From Paraphaeosphaeria minitans (lineage: Eukaryota; Ascomycota; Dothideomycetes; Pleosporales; Didymosphaeriaceae), in the NCBI GenBank assembly GCA_015832175.1, contig WJXW01000002.1, positions 62,001 to 126,000 of the forward strand: DNA of 64,000 nucleotides, written 5' to 3'. Numbering within the stretch: position 1 is the first letter of the stretch; every line of letters begins with the position of its first letter. The notes beneath the pieces are model-generated. The model saw only the letters and a list, made by a program, of their open reading frames with translations, searched no databases and had not been told where the DNA came from. Both the position numbers and the translations under genes were made by a program. This document shows, one piece after another, positions 12,681 through 23,339 of this stretch.

Positions 12681-15600
12681 TATATCTTATAGATTTAATA
12701 GCCTTTTAAATCTATTAAACTGCTAATAAGTAAGAGCCTTTATAAGGCCATTTACTAGTATTTTGCTAGTTAGAAGATATTCCACTTAAAACAATTCTTT
12801 TATATGCTCTTACTATAACTATATGTTCTAAATATCTATATAGCGTAGTTAAGTAGTGATTCTTCTGTTCTTTCTAATCACTAAATAAATAGTTTAAAGA
12901 TTATTGCTATAGACCTTCTATAAAGGTCCTAGATCTAGAGTAAGCTTAGTAAAGAATCTCTTAATTACTATAGCTTCTTTACTTATATATTTAAGCGCTA
13001 GAAGCTCTGCTTCTATTATTAAAGTAGTAATTGTGTTCTATTAAGCTGCTTTCTATAGGATAGCTCCTCTAAATAATAAGATAATATATCTATAGAAAGA
13101 TCGCCGTAATATTAGATTATTAGCAAATGAGGTATCTTTATATATTAGCAGATTAGGTCTATTGTAGCCACTAAAGACTATAGCCTACTATCTAGTTTAA
13201 TAGAGGTAAAAGATCACATAATTAATAGTAGTAAAGTGTTCTTTACTTAGATTTATTAGAAAGTGTAATAGCTTTAACACTGCAAAGGCTATATCTAGGC
13301 GTAGTATAATTACTGTGTAGAGAGCTAATCCTACCTCTTCTTAAAAGAGCTTTATTTGTTAAGAAGTGGCTTCTCCTATGCTTAGAATAAGATCTTCTAC
13401 TAATAGAGGTGTGGGAGGGAAGCTCCTAGAGTTTAAAAGGTTAAACTTTTTTGTAATTTTATTAATGTAGGTATTATAGACTAGAGAAATTAATCTTGCT
13501 TCTCTGTCCCTAATTACTTAAACACCTAGGAACTACTCTACTAGTCCTTTTAATTTAATCTTATATTTGTTCGCAATTTTTTTTTAAAAATCTAGGGCTT
13601 CTTTCTTTTTACTCTTATAATAGAGAAGAAGAATGTTATTAACATAAAATAGAATAATAATACTTTAATCACTATTAAAGAAAAGGCATGGCTCTTCTAG
13701 CGAAGCTAAAAGTCTATAAAATCGAAGTAATCCTGCAAATTCCTTATACTAAAGAAGTAGTGAATCTCTTAAGCTATACAAAGCTTAATTTAATCTTACA
13801 CACTTTCCTGGCTTTTTAAAACTATTAGGTAATTTATAAGTTACTAGATTAGTGGCTGTAATAAGAGCATTTAGAAACGCTCCTACTACATTAAATTATA
13901 AGATTTCTAGATTAAATTCTGCTACTAGAGCTACAGCTAATTAAAAAGATCCTACTGCTAGAGTAGCAGTATAGGTGAAGTGAAGAGTATTCTTTTTCTA
14001 AAAATCTCCTCTTATAATAATTTAAGCTTTGCACTTTTTAAAGTATCTATTTTAATTAAACTTATAGGTAAAAACCTACTTTAAAGGGAGTGGTTACTCT
14101 AACACCTCTAATTATTTAATCTTTGTCTAGGTACCTTTATCTTGCAAAGTTAAGATCTCCTTATAAGTAGTAAGGAGGAATAGCTTCCTATATAGATAAT
14201 TATAAAGGTGTTTCTATAGGGTTAGCTCTAGTGTAAGCTTATCTCTGTAAGTCTAAGCTACATAAGACGCTCTAGGCGCCTTTTTAAGTATAGAAGCGAA
14301 TACTATTATATTTAGTGTAATATATTCTTCTTGCTTAGACTAGGCCTCTACTACTCCTAGTATAAACGTGTGCTCTAATATTATATTAAAATTACTTTAA
14401 AGATAATTAGTAATTAGTGCATAAGTACCTAGCTTCTACCTACCCCCTAGCTAATTATTCTAATTATTTTGCTTCCTTAATCTTTGCAATAGTAGATAGT
14501 AATTTATTAGTTAGTTAATTTCTAGTGCTTTACTATAATTTCACCTACTTATTTTACTTACCTCTAAATAGATCTGCCTTCGCCTTTAGCGCGCTAGTAG
14601 GTTATCTGCTTTATTTAGCGTAATTAAGTTATCTACGCTAGGTTAATTAGTAACCTAATTAGTTTCTACTAATAAATAAGGTATTAAATCCCTAGATTCT
14701 AGTAGGCTAGCTCTCCTAGTAGTGTTCTAGTGGCTGCCAGATATCTCTTAATCGCTTAACAAATCACCCCTAAGATCACCTGGCTCTAGTATCTAATTAG
14801 GGGTTATAAGTCCTGTGCTTCCTTTCCCACTTAAGCGAATTCTCAGCTACTAGCTAGCTAAGCCTATAGCTCGCTTAGTAGTAGGTACCTTAGGTTCCTA
14901 ATTACTTAGCTAGCCTACTTTGCTTTTAATTACCTAAGGGTTACTTATAGGTCTAGTAGTGGTTCTTATATGTTTATTTATTTTAGGAAGAATATTAAGC
15001 GCGTTTTTATACACTTCTTCTAGATTGTTTAGCTCTCCTTCTTAGAGGCTTTCTACTATTTTTAACTCTTCTATTTTTAGAATAGATTATTCCTCTAATT
15101 CTTTATAGAATAAGAACTTATTAAACTTTATATTTTGTGTAGTAATTACCTAATTAAGCTAGGGAATCTATATTTAGTAGATATTAGAAGCTTTGTAGCC
15201 TACTAGGTATCTAATATAGCCCCTAGGATTTACTTTAAATCCTCTTCTATCTCGCCTAGCTGTACGCTCCTAATCCAAAAGGTAAGCTTAGTAGCTATAG
15301 GCGTAGACAGCACTCTAGTTTAGACGAAGATTAGCTATCCTATATTATGTTTTTACTAGTTTAAAATAACAAAAATATTGTCTAAACTAAGTATCTAACG
15401 TTTTATTAGGTAATTAATAGCCTAATGCTAGGCTAGGAATTATTCCTTAGAGCTAGCATACCGCTTATATAATCTTAGGCTAGAGATTTAATAGTAGATT
15501 TGCGCTTATTTGCATTTTAATTACTTTTATTATAAGCTCCTAGCCTACTTTTTCTATAGCGCTATTAGGCTTATATGTATAGGGTAGTAGTCTACTAATT

Positions 15601-16550
15601 GTTATCCCTTCCTAATTAGCCCAAAATTTGTACTAGGATTTCCCTCTCTATAGAAGTGTTGCTGTATTATTATTCTAGTAGATTTTTGTAATTTAAAGCT
15701 TATATTTTGTATTAACAAGAGCTAAGAAATCCTACTACACTCTTATTATCTTAGAAAGCGTCTTTGTTCTAAAATTAAAAACGTAAGGTTTCTTACTAAA
15801 ATTTTCTTTAATTAGCAAAACCTAGTTTTCTCTATTTTAAGTAGTGGGCATATTAAATAGATCCTAGAATAATAAGTAAAATGGCCTAGGTAATTATTCT
15901 CTAAGTTTCCTAGAGATTACCTAGGTTGCGTGTACAGTAGCATAGTGCTCACAATCCTTTCTTAATATTCTAGTAATCTTTACACCTTAGGCTGCAGTTA
16001 CTAGAGCTTATAGAGCTCTACTTCCTACATACCCTACTTAAAGGTACTAGAGGTCCTTAGAATCTAATCTCTTAATATCAACCTAGGATAATCCTTTAGT
16101 AGTTACACTTATAACAATTAGACAAGAGCAGATTAGCTTATATTATAGAAAAGTAAAATTATACTTATATCTTAGGTCTACTAAGATAATGCTTTGTTCT
16201 AGGCTTCTAATCCTAAGAGTGTAATCTAAACTAAGGTACTAAATCTTTACTTTCTTTAAAAGAGCTTCTAATATAATATTTATATAAAAGCCTTCTACTA
16301 CTCTCACTCCTTAGAGTAGCAGATCTTCTGTAAATCTCCTATTTTTCCTATATAAAGCGTTCTTAATTAGTCTATTACTAATTCCTAAGATTAGGAGGCT
16401 TTGTGTACCTGCCTCTACACTCTTATTTAATAATCAAAACGTCCTAGGAATAAGTCTTTTATAATTATTAACTAGGTAAACTACTATAGCACTATCTAGT
16501 ATCGTACATTCTAACAGAGGATAAGCGTTAGAATGTAGAGTAGAGTAGAC
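12680..16550 (-). pseudogene. Copia-2 pol relic (protease, integrase, reverse transcriptase, RNase H)
   Basis: Minus-strand frame in Ty1/copia order. The protease site reads D-S-A near 16482-16500 (expected D-S-G). The GAG-pre-integrase motif lies at about 15910-16060. The integrase core extends to about 15400, and the conserved NPRGYIRYLVGY-type segment that follows the core lies near 15190-15240. Reverse transcriptase is at about 13480-14340, and its YVDD box at 13634-13648 reads YVNN, both Asp codons hit by G-to-A on the coding strand. RNase H is at about 12690-13200, with the RYIDIQ region near 12835. Many TAG/TAA stops. In the second copy (49580-53450) the box reads YIND. Confidence 0.85.
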
Positions 16551-16559
16551 ACCTAATGC

Positions 16560-17845
16560 TCTATTGTCTATAGGCAGATTAAATAAGTTTAGTAAAGCAG
16601 CAGCAATACTACTAGGATACTTGATAGTCTTAGTAGAGGATTATTTCTTATTCTATTCTGCCTTTGTGATCGCATTATAAAGGTTTAACTACTTAGGCTA
16701 CTTAAGTTAATTAAGAATCTCTAATTTTTCTTTATTAGTAAGATTAAATAACAATGTTCTATTCTAGGGTAATCTAGCTATCGCGGTTTGAAGTCTTCAG
16801 CACTCTATTAGTTTCTACCTATAAGTATAGGGCTTACAGGGACAGTTTAGTTATTTCTTTATCTAATTAGATAAACTAGAACTATTAGAGTTAGTAGATT
16901 ATCTTAATAATCTATTAAAAGTGGCGAATACCCCACTTATTTTATTAGAACTAGATTAGATTAAATGCTCCTAGATAAGCGCCAAAAATACCTTCCCTAG
17001 ATTGTCTAGCGTAATCTAATTCCGTCCTAGCGTCTTATTCTAGATTAGCTGTTAGTTTATTAATCAGGCCTAATCTAGTGCTATACGCGCGGTAATTATA
17101 TCTAGGAAATCTTAAGTAGGAAGTAGTCTACTAATTTCACTAATTAAGTAGGTCTTCGCTTTTTAATAGAAGAACTACTACTCTTTAAACTAGGTCTTAG
17201 GACTTTGTCTTGCCTACTTAGCCTTCTTAAGATAAGCGCAGTATAAAGCTTAAACATTATTCTATATAGCTCCTTTATTTAGTATAAGATCTTCCTTTAA
17301 GAGTTAAATTAGGGACTAAAGCGTAGTTTAGCGTGTATTAACTAGAGTAATCATGGCAGGAGTAAGTAGATTAGGCGATACTATAGCGTTTACCTAAGTC
17401 TAGAGATTCTGTATCTTAGTATAGTCTACTTACTAGTCTAAAACTACTACTCTATATTCTGCTATTTATAAAGGAAAGCTCTTCTTATCTATTTTATACT
17501 TAGTAAGCTCTGCTTTGTATAATTAAATACTTACTATAGAGGCTATATCCACAATTAGTGATAGTTTCTGTAGGAGCAGAGGTTATTCTAGCTTTGCGTA
17601 ATTAATTACTAGAGCGTTAATCGCCTCTAGATTAATTTAGTTCTAGATTCCTTTTAAGTTTGCTTAGAATTAAAGCTAAACAAACTAGTAGGGCTAACTA
17701 GCGCAATTAATAAGCTGTACTTCTACTATTTTAACAATTTTCGTGATTAGAAATAGGGGGTTGTATCGTAGAGAGGTTCTAAATAGAGTGTTATATAATA
17801 ATTCAAGCGTTACTAAGTAGGTAGGGAGAATTGTCCTACGTTCTA
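16560..17845 (-). pseudogene. Copia-2 gag relic
   Basis: The minus-strand frame upstream of pol resembles fungal Ty1/copia gag: a central helical region with TVSRS-like and RLLPT-DFL segments (about 17060-17420). A degraded zinc-knuckle-like region lies near 16700-16780. Gag of intact elements builds the virus-like particle. The first roughly 1280 bp from the 5' end recurs as 18058-19339. Stops are mostly TAG/TAA. The identification rests on position and overall resemblance rather than intact motifs. Confidence 0.65.
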
Positions 17846-17846
17846 A

Positions 17847-17862
17847 GCGCTGGGCTTATAAC
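17847..17862 (-). other. Copia-2 primer-binding site, half-tRNA(iMet) type
   Basis: Directly inside the 5' LTR the minus strand reads GTTATAAGCCCAGC. This is complementary, apart from one C-to-T, to the anticodon region of initiator tRNA-Met (GCTGGGCTCATAAC). Drosophila copia is known to prime from a half-molecule of this tRNA, so the same mode is inferred here. The site recurs next to the LTRs at 19340, 54763 and 56240. Confidence 0.7.
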
Positions 17863-18057
17863 TGTTGTGGTAAAAAGGGCTTAAACTATCACAGGATATT
17901 TAGGAGCAGAGTTGTAAAGAATACAAATAGCTAATTGTAGGAAAGAATGCCGAAAGGGCAGACTATATACAAAAGAAACGAGCCTCTTGGCAAGAATCCC
18001 ATGATCTGAATCAGTGGATCCAGAAAGAATCACGGAAGTGAGTGTTTTACTTTAACA
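17863..18057 (-). repeat. Copia-2 middle LTR (195 bp)
   Basis: TG...CA ends as in the other copies. It keeps more CpA/TpG (for example tatcacagg, cttggcaag) than the LTR at 19340, so LTRs within one element have been mutated to different degrees. It is the 5' LTR of the full internal region and abuts the truncated internal segment at 18058. Confidence 0.9.
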
Positions 18058-19339
18058 AATAGGTTTAGTAGAGCAGTAGTAATACTACTAGAATACTTAA
18101 TAGTCTTAGTAGAGGATTATTTCTTATTCTATCCTACCTTCGTGATTGGATTATAAAGGTTTAACCACTTAGGCTGCTTAAGTTAATTAAGAATCTCTAA
18201 TTTTTCTTTATTAGTGAGATTGAATAACAATGTTCTATCCTAGAGTGATTTAGCTATTACAGTTTAAAGTCTTCGGCACTCTATTAGTTTCCACCTATAA
18301 GTATAGGGCTTATAGGGACAGTTTGGTTGTTTCTTTATCTAATTAGACAAACTAGAACTATTAGAGTTAGTAGATTGTCTTAATGATTTATTAAAAGTGG
18401 CGAATACCCTACTTATTTTATTAGAACTAGATTAGATTGAATGCTCCTAGACAAGCGCCGAAAATACCTTCCCTAGATTGTCTAGCGTGATCTAATTCTG
18501 TCCTAGCGTCTTATCCTGGATTAGCTATTAGTTTATTAATTAGGCCTAATCTAGTGCTATACGCGCAGCGATTATATCTAGGAAATCTTAGGTAGTAAGT
18601 AGTCCACTAATTTCACTAATTAAGTAGGTCTTCGCTTTTTAATAGAGGAGCTGCCACTCTTTAAACTAGGTCTTAGGACTTTGTCTTACCTACTTAGCCT
18701 TCTTAAGATAAGCGTAGTACAAAGCTTAAACATTATTCTATATAGCTCCTTTATTTAGTGCGAGATCTTCCTTTAAGAGTTAAATTAGAGACTAAAGCGT
18801 AGTTTAGCGTATATTAACTAGAGTGATTATAGCAGGAGTAAGTAGATTAGGCGATACTGTAGCGTTTACCTAAGTCTAGAGATTCTATATCTTAGTATAG
18901 TCTGCTTGCCAGTCTAAAACTGCTACTCTGTATTCTGCTATTTATAAAGGAAAACTCTTTTTATCTATTTTATACTTAGTAAGCTCTGCTTTGTATAATT
19001 AAATACTCGCTATAGAGGCTGTATCTATAATTAGTAATAGTTTCTGTAGGAGCGGAGGTTATTCTAGCTTTACGTAATTAATTGCTAGAGCGTTAATCGC
19101 CTCTAGGTTAATTTAGTTATAGATTCCTTTTAAGTTTACATAGAATTAAAGCTAGATAAACTAGTAGGGCTAGCTAGCGCGATTAACAAGCTATACTTCT
19201 GCTATTTTAATAATTTTTGTAATTAGAAATAGAGGGGTTGTATCGTAGAGAGGTTCTAAATAGAGTGTTGTATAATAATTTAAGCGTTACTAAGTAGGTA
19301 GGGAGAATTATCCTACGTTCTAAGCGCTAGGCTTATAAC
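18058..19339 (-). mobile_element. Truncated second Copia-2 internal segment (gag end)
   Basis: Repeats about 16579-17862 with C/T and G/A differences. Compared with the complete unit, everything from about 10935 to 16578 is missing, and the segment joins directly to the end of the LTR at 18057. It carries a gag fragment only, with no pol. Short A/T-rich similarity at the junction (aaca then aataggttt) fits template switching. Confidence 0.85.
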
Positions 19340-19534
19340 TGTTATAGTAAAAAGGGCTTAAACTATTATAGGATATTTAGGAGCAGAGTTATAAAAAATA
19401 CAAATAGCTAATTGTAGGAAAGGATGCCGAAAGGGCAGACTATATATAAAAGAAACGAGCCTCTTGGCAAGAATCCCGTAATCTGAATTAGTGGATCTAG
19501 AAAGAATCACGGAAGTGAGTGTTTTACTTCAACA
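19340..19534 (-). repeat. Copia-2 outer 5' LTR (195 bp)
   Basis: Starts tgttatagta and ends acttcaaca. More heavily RIP-mutated than 17863-18057. Followed at 19535 by the gatat target duplication and the continuation of Copia-1 B. Confidence 0.9.
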
Positions 19535-21300
19535 GATATAGATACTCTTATAGCCGCACGAATTAAAGCTCTAAAGCCAAGGCTAAAAGGAAGACCTAGG
19601 AAGGACTAAACTACTATAGTTATATAATTAGGTAAAGCCCAACAAAGATTAGGAAGACTAAACACCTAGTTTATTACTTAAAAAGAAAAAGATAATTTTA
19701 AGCTTACACTAAAGCTTTATATAGACAGTGTTATTACTATACCTAGCTAGCCCTTTAAAGAATTAAATGTGGCAGAAATAAATGCCCTTATTACTAATAG
19801 CACTTTTGAAATCTTGTTATATAACCCTAATAAATAACCTAGCTGTATTTTTAACCTACGTCTTATACAAGAGATTAAAGGTAAAATAACCTAACTATAT
19901 AAGAAATTAAAACTTGTTTTTACTAGCTATTTAGATAAAGAAAAAGAGGAGATCTTTATATAATCCTTTACTATCTAGTATATAAGCTAGAGGTTACTGT
20001 TAGCTCTTTCTATAATACTAATTTAGTTATACAATATGCATATTAAGCTTAGGGATATTACTTAGGCCTATATATAGTCTACTAATAAACTCCTTTGCAT
20101 ATTATACGCCTAACTACTAGTAGAAATACGCGATTTCTTCCTACTAAACATAATTCTGTAAGTTATATAACCTCTATATAGCGTAGTAGAATTAGGTCTC
20201 TACTAGTTTAAGATATACTATAACTACTATAAGGAGAAACTAAGGATGCATGTGTTAATGTATAAGCTATACTTACTTATTATAGATAAGGGACCTAAGA
20301 TGTTTAGTATTACTAGATTTTAGACTAATAATACCCTTAGTGTAGTTATAGAAAGCTTTATATAATAAGAAGAGGAGTAGCTCTATGCTATAAAGTTTTA
20401 TACTAAGGATAAAAGCGTCTTAATATAAAATAGGGTAATTAAGTTTAATAGAGGCAAAATCCAACTTATTTAGGGTATTATTACCCTAGAATAGAAGGAA
20501 CAGGCTGAAAGCCTTTATATAATTAATCCCTAGGATAAAGACGCTGTATACTAATATATTATATAATAAGTAAGAGGTATATATATCTTTTTAGTTTACT
20601 AACTAGAAGTAATATTTAACCTATCTATTACTGCGCGAATAATAGTACTAATAGAAGAAAATATTAAGGCACTAAATATGCGTTTAAACTAGTAAATTTA
20701 GAATACATAAAGAGGACTAAAATTTATTCTACTTAACCTAGGTCGCACGAAGCTGTTTATCTTTATAGATAGCTCTTTTGCTAATAATAGAGACCTAAGC
20801 TTACAGCTTGGCTTTATTATTATACTAGTAGAGGAATATTGCATAATAACTTAGGACTTTAAGATCTATAGTAATATTATCTACTAGAACTTAGTAAAGT
20901 GTAAAAAAGTAACTAGAAGTGTTCTAGTAAGCGAATTGTATAGTCTAGTAGGTAGTTTTAATAATATAATTATATTAAGCATAACACTCTAATAGATTAT
21001 ATAAATACTTTAGATCCCCCTAATTTCTATTATAGTTTATACTAACTCGAAATCCCTATATAAATGCCTTATATAACTAAGCACTATAAATAAAAAACGC
21101 CTTATATTTAACATTATGCTAATTAGGGAGTTGTACGAAAAATAGGAAATTACAAAAATTAGGTGGATTAATGGTAAAGATAATCCTACTAATACTTATA
21201 TAAAGAAAGCACCTATCTAAGAGGAAGAGGCGTTAGTAGTCACAAACGCGCTAAGATTGGCTTAGCGTTAGGGTTAGAGTTAACAAATTAGGTAGGATTT
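19535..21300 (+). pseudogene. Copia-1 B reverse transcriptase-RNase H relic (3' part of element B)
   Basis: Resumes the B gag-pol frame after the Copia-2 insertion. Reverse transcriptase occupies about 19800-20640. The catalytic box at 20321-20338 reads Q-T-N-N-T-L where fungal Ty1/copia has Q-T-D-D-T-L; both Asp codons became Asn. RNase H (about 20730-21240) shows IDSSFAN near 20765-20785 and a TNSKSLYKC stretch (expected TDSKSLYDC) near 21040-21070. The frame ends near 21290. No Copia-1 3' LTR follows. Repeated at 56435-58200 with very few differences. Confidence 0.85.
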
Positions 21301-21540
21301 AATACTAGAAACGCGTTAGACTAGGGGTAGAAATAATCCTATTCCCTAGCTATTTCTATTTCTTTCTTATTCTAATTCATCTTAACGTAACCTCTTATAC
21401 TAATCTACTATCTCTTATTCACAAAATAGGATAGTAGTAGCGCAGGGTTTAGCTATTACTTTTTACTACTAATTTATAATAAAGTTCTACTAGGACGCTT
21501 AAGCTTCCGCGTTAAGCCTAGCTAACAAAGTATTAACATT
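21300..21540. other. AT-rich spacer, no gene seen
   Basis: Between the end of Copia-1 B and the DUF3505-like relic. A 3' LTR would be expected here, but nothing matches the TGTCCGTACAG start. Either the LTR was lost or it is unrecognisable. The same spacer occurs at 58200-58440. Confidence 0.5.
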
Positions 21541-22381
21541 ACTATATTAATAGAACTCTTAGCAGTAATAGTAACTAGTAGAAGAAAACTTAGCGTAAGC
21601 TAATATATAAAAGTATATTTATTTTATTAAGGAGTATAGTGTACTTTACTATAGTAAGTATAAAGCTAGTATAAAAAATCTTAATATATATCTCTATTAA
21701 AAGCATAGTGTACTAGTTAATAAATAGAGGAAATTTATTAAAAGCTGCACTCTTTTAAGAAGATAAGGGCTAAATAGCGTTACGCTACTAGACACTAGTA
21801 GACTACTAATTTAGCTTTTAAGAGCGCTATTAGATAGCTTCTAATATAAGTAGCTAGTATATAGCTATCTTACGCAAAATAAAGGCTAGATATAACTATA
21901 CTATAATAGTTATAGGTTAGCGTTTAAGACAGGATTAAATGCGCTCTACTAGAAGGTAAAAATATAGTTTTTCTTCCCTACTTTAGGATAGTAGTAGTAC
22001 TTTATAGTTTACGTCCCTAATATAGTAGACAGCAGAGTAGACGCTAGGGCATATAAAGAAGAGGTAGAAGATATTCTAGTAGAGTATACGTAAACGCAGG
22101 AGGAGAGGAAGTAGTAAAAGTAGGTAATAGATATAGAAGTTGCAAAGACAGATAAAATAGGCTAGTAGAAGTTTATAGAGTAGCTAGAGCACTTTATAAA
22201 CTATAACTATGTACACCTTACCTACGCAATCTAGCTACTACGCTAGAATAAGCCTAAGCTGTAGAAGGCTACGTAGGCTATAGAGTAGCTAGTAGAGTAG
22301 AGCGTTTAAAGGCTGTCCTTACTACTACGTAAGACCTAATAATAGGTAAAGAGTGCGTAGGCTAATAAGATCTACTAGTAG
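21540..22381 (+). pseudogene. DUF3505/OrsD-like relic, N-terminal part
   Basis: The plus-strand frame, read through TAG/TAA stops, resembles the N-terminal zinc-finger region of fungal DUF3505 proteins (OrsD-like; also found ahead of telomere-linked RecQ-like helicases). A first Cys-pair/His finger lies at about 21630-21720 and a second (FQYK...Y...T-N...N) at about 21835-21915. An FFPTLG-QYF segment follows at about 21970-22010. Several expected Cys read Tyr, as RIP of TGT/TGC would give. A Lys/Gln-rich segment follows to 22381, where Gypsy-1 inserted. The C-terminal half lies at 32043-34030. The assignment is from memory of the family. Confidence 0.55.
22376..22381. repeat. Gypsy-1 target-site duplication, left copy (tagtag)
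   Basis: tagtag precedes the Gypsy-1 5' LTR and recurs at 32042-32047 beyond the 3' LTR. Five or six bases fit, depending on where the LTR end is drawn. Confidence 0.65.
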
Positions 22382-22612
22382 TGTAGTGTAAAGGTTGGCC
22401 TACGATAGAGAATCGGAGAAACATAGGGCCGATTAGCTGTTATTTAAGATAGCTAATTAGGGAACAGGAAAAGAGAGCGCCAACTAGACAAGACAAAAAG
22501 AGACCTAATAGACAATTAGAGTAGTTGGATTTGTATAATAGATTTTAGATAGAAGAACTTAACTTATTATTTTATATTCCTTACTTAAGGCAAACGCACC
22601 TACAACACAATA
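22382..22612 (+). repeat. Gypsy-1 5' LTR
   Basis: Begins tgtagtgtaaagg and ends cctacaacacaat. Matches 31813-32042 and 59282-59513. It keeps more CpA/TpG (caactagacaagac) than the 3' LTR, so the two LTRs of one element were mutated unequally. Confidence 0.85.
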
Positions 22613-22689
22613 ATTTTAGTAAGGGACATAGGGCTGCTTTTAAAAGGATATAGAGAAGTATAGCGATAAGTATTTAAAGAACTAATAGA

Positions 22690-23145
22690 AGCTGTTTAGT
22701 AGACTTTTAAGTAGCTGCTAAATAGCTAGAAATAGAGTGATAAGACTAATAGACTTTCGAGTAGCTATTAGGTACAAAGATAGACAGACTGTATGGACTT
22801 TTAAGTAGTTATTAGTTACCTAGACAGACAGATTAATGGACTTTTAAGTAGTCACTAATTACCTAGAAACAAAATAACAATAGACTAATAGACTTTTAAG
22901 TAGCTATTAGGTACACAGACAGACAGACTGTATGGACTTTTAAGTAGTTATTAGTCGCCCAGAACTAAATAACAATAGACTAATAGACTTTCGAGCAGCT
23001 ATCTGGTGCTAGTATAGACTGTATGGACTTTTAAGTAGTTATTAGTTACCTAGGAACAAAACAACGACAGACTAATAGACTTTTAAGTAGCTATTAGGTA
23101 GAAAGAGCGATAGACTAGAGGACCTTTAAGTAGCCACTAGACTCC
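22690..23145 (+). repeat. Minisatellite in Gypsy-1 leader (about ten units of 40-53 bp)
   Basis: The core gacttttaagtag (or gactttcgag) recurs near 22704, 22752, 22795, 22838, 22891, 22934, 22986, 23026, 23078 and 23121. Spacing alternates roughly between 43 and 52 bp, suggesting two interleaved unit types. It lies between the 5' LTR and gag. The copy at 59590-60045 has the same units. Confidence 0.85.
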
Positions 23146-23339
23146 TAGAAAGAGCGAATGCAATAGACCCTAAACAATTCTAGTTTAAGTAATAATTAAG
23201 TTAGGGATAAAAGAGGAAGCGAGGTATTAGTAGTAGGATTCTATTAAGTAAGATTGTTATCTATATACCTAAAGCCAAATCGCTAACAGAAAGCTAATAT
23301 AAGAATAAGTAGATAATAGAAGAAAAATAAAAAAAAAAA

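Larger units (their letters stand above)
10740..19534 (-). mobile_element. Copia-2 retrotransposon with three LTRs, inserted in Copia-1 B
   Basis: A minus-strand Ty1/copia element of a different family from Copia-1. From its 5' end (right) the order is LTR 19340-19534, a partial internal segment 18058-19339, LTR 17863-18057, full internal DNA 10935-17862, and LTR 10740-10934. The outer boundaries carry the gatat duplication, so the three-LTR structure sits in one insertion site. The internal partial segment repeats the gag end only. The tandem form may have arisen by template switching during cDNA synthesis or by later recombination. All frames are RIP-broken. Confidence 0.9.

Noticed and set aside
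22690..23145. Possible CRISPR array
   Set aside because: Units are degenerate, spacing alternates and 'spacers' are themselves repeated; it is a minisatellite inside a retrotransposon leader in a fungus.
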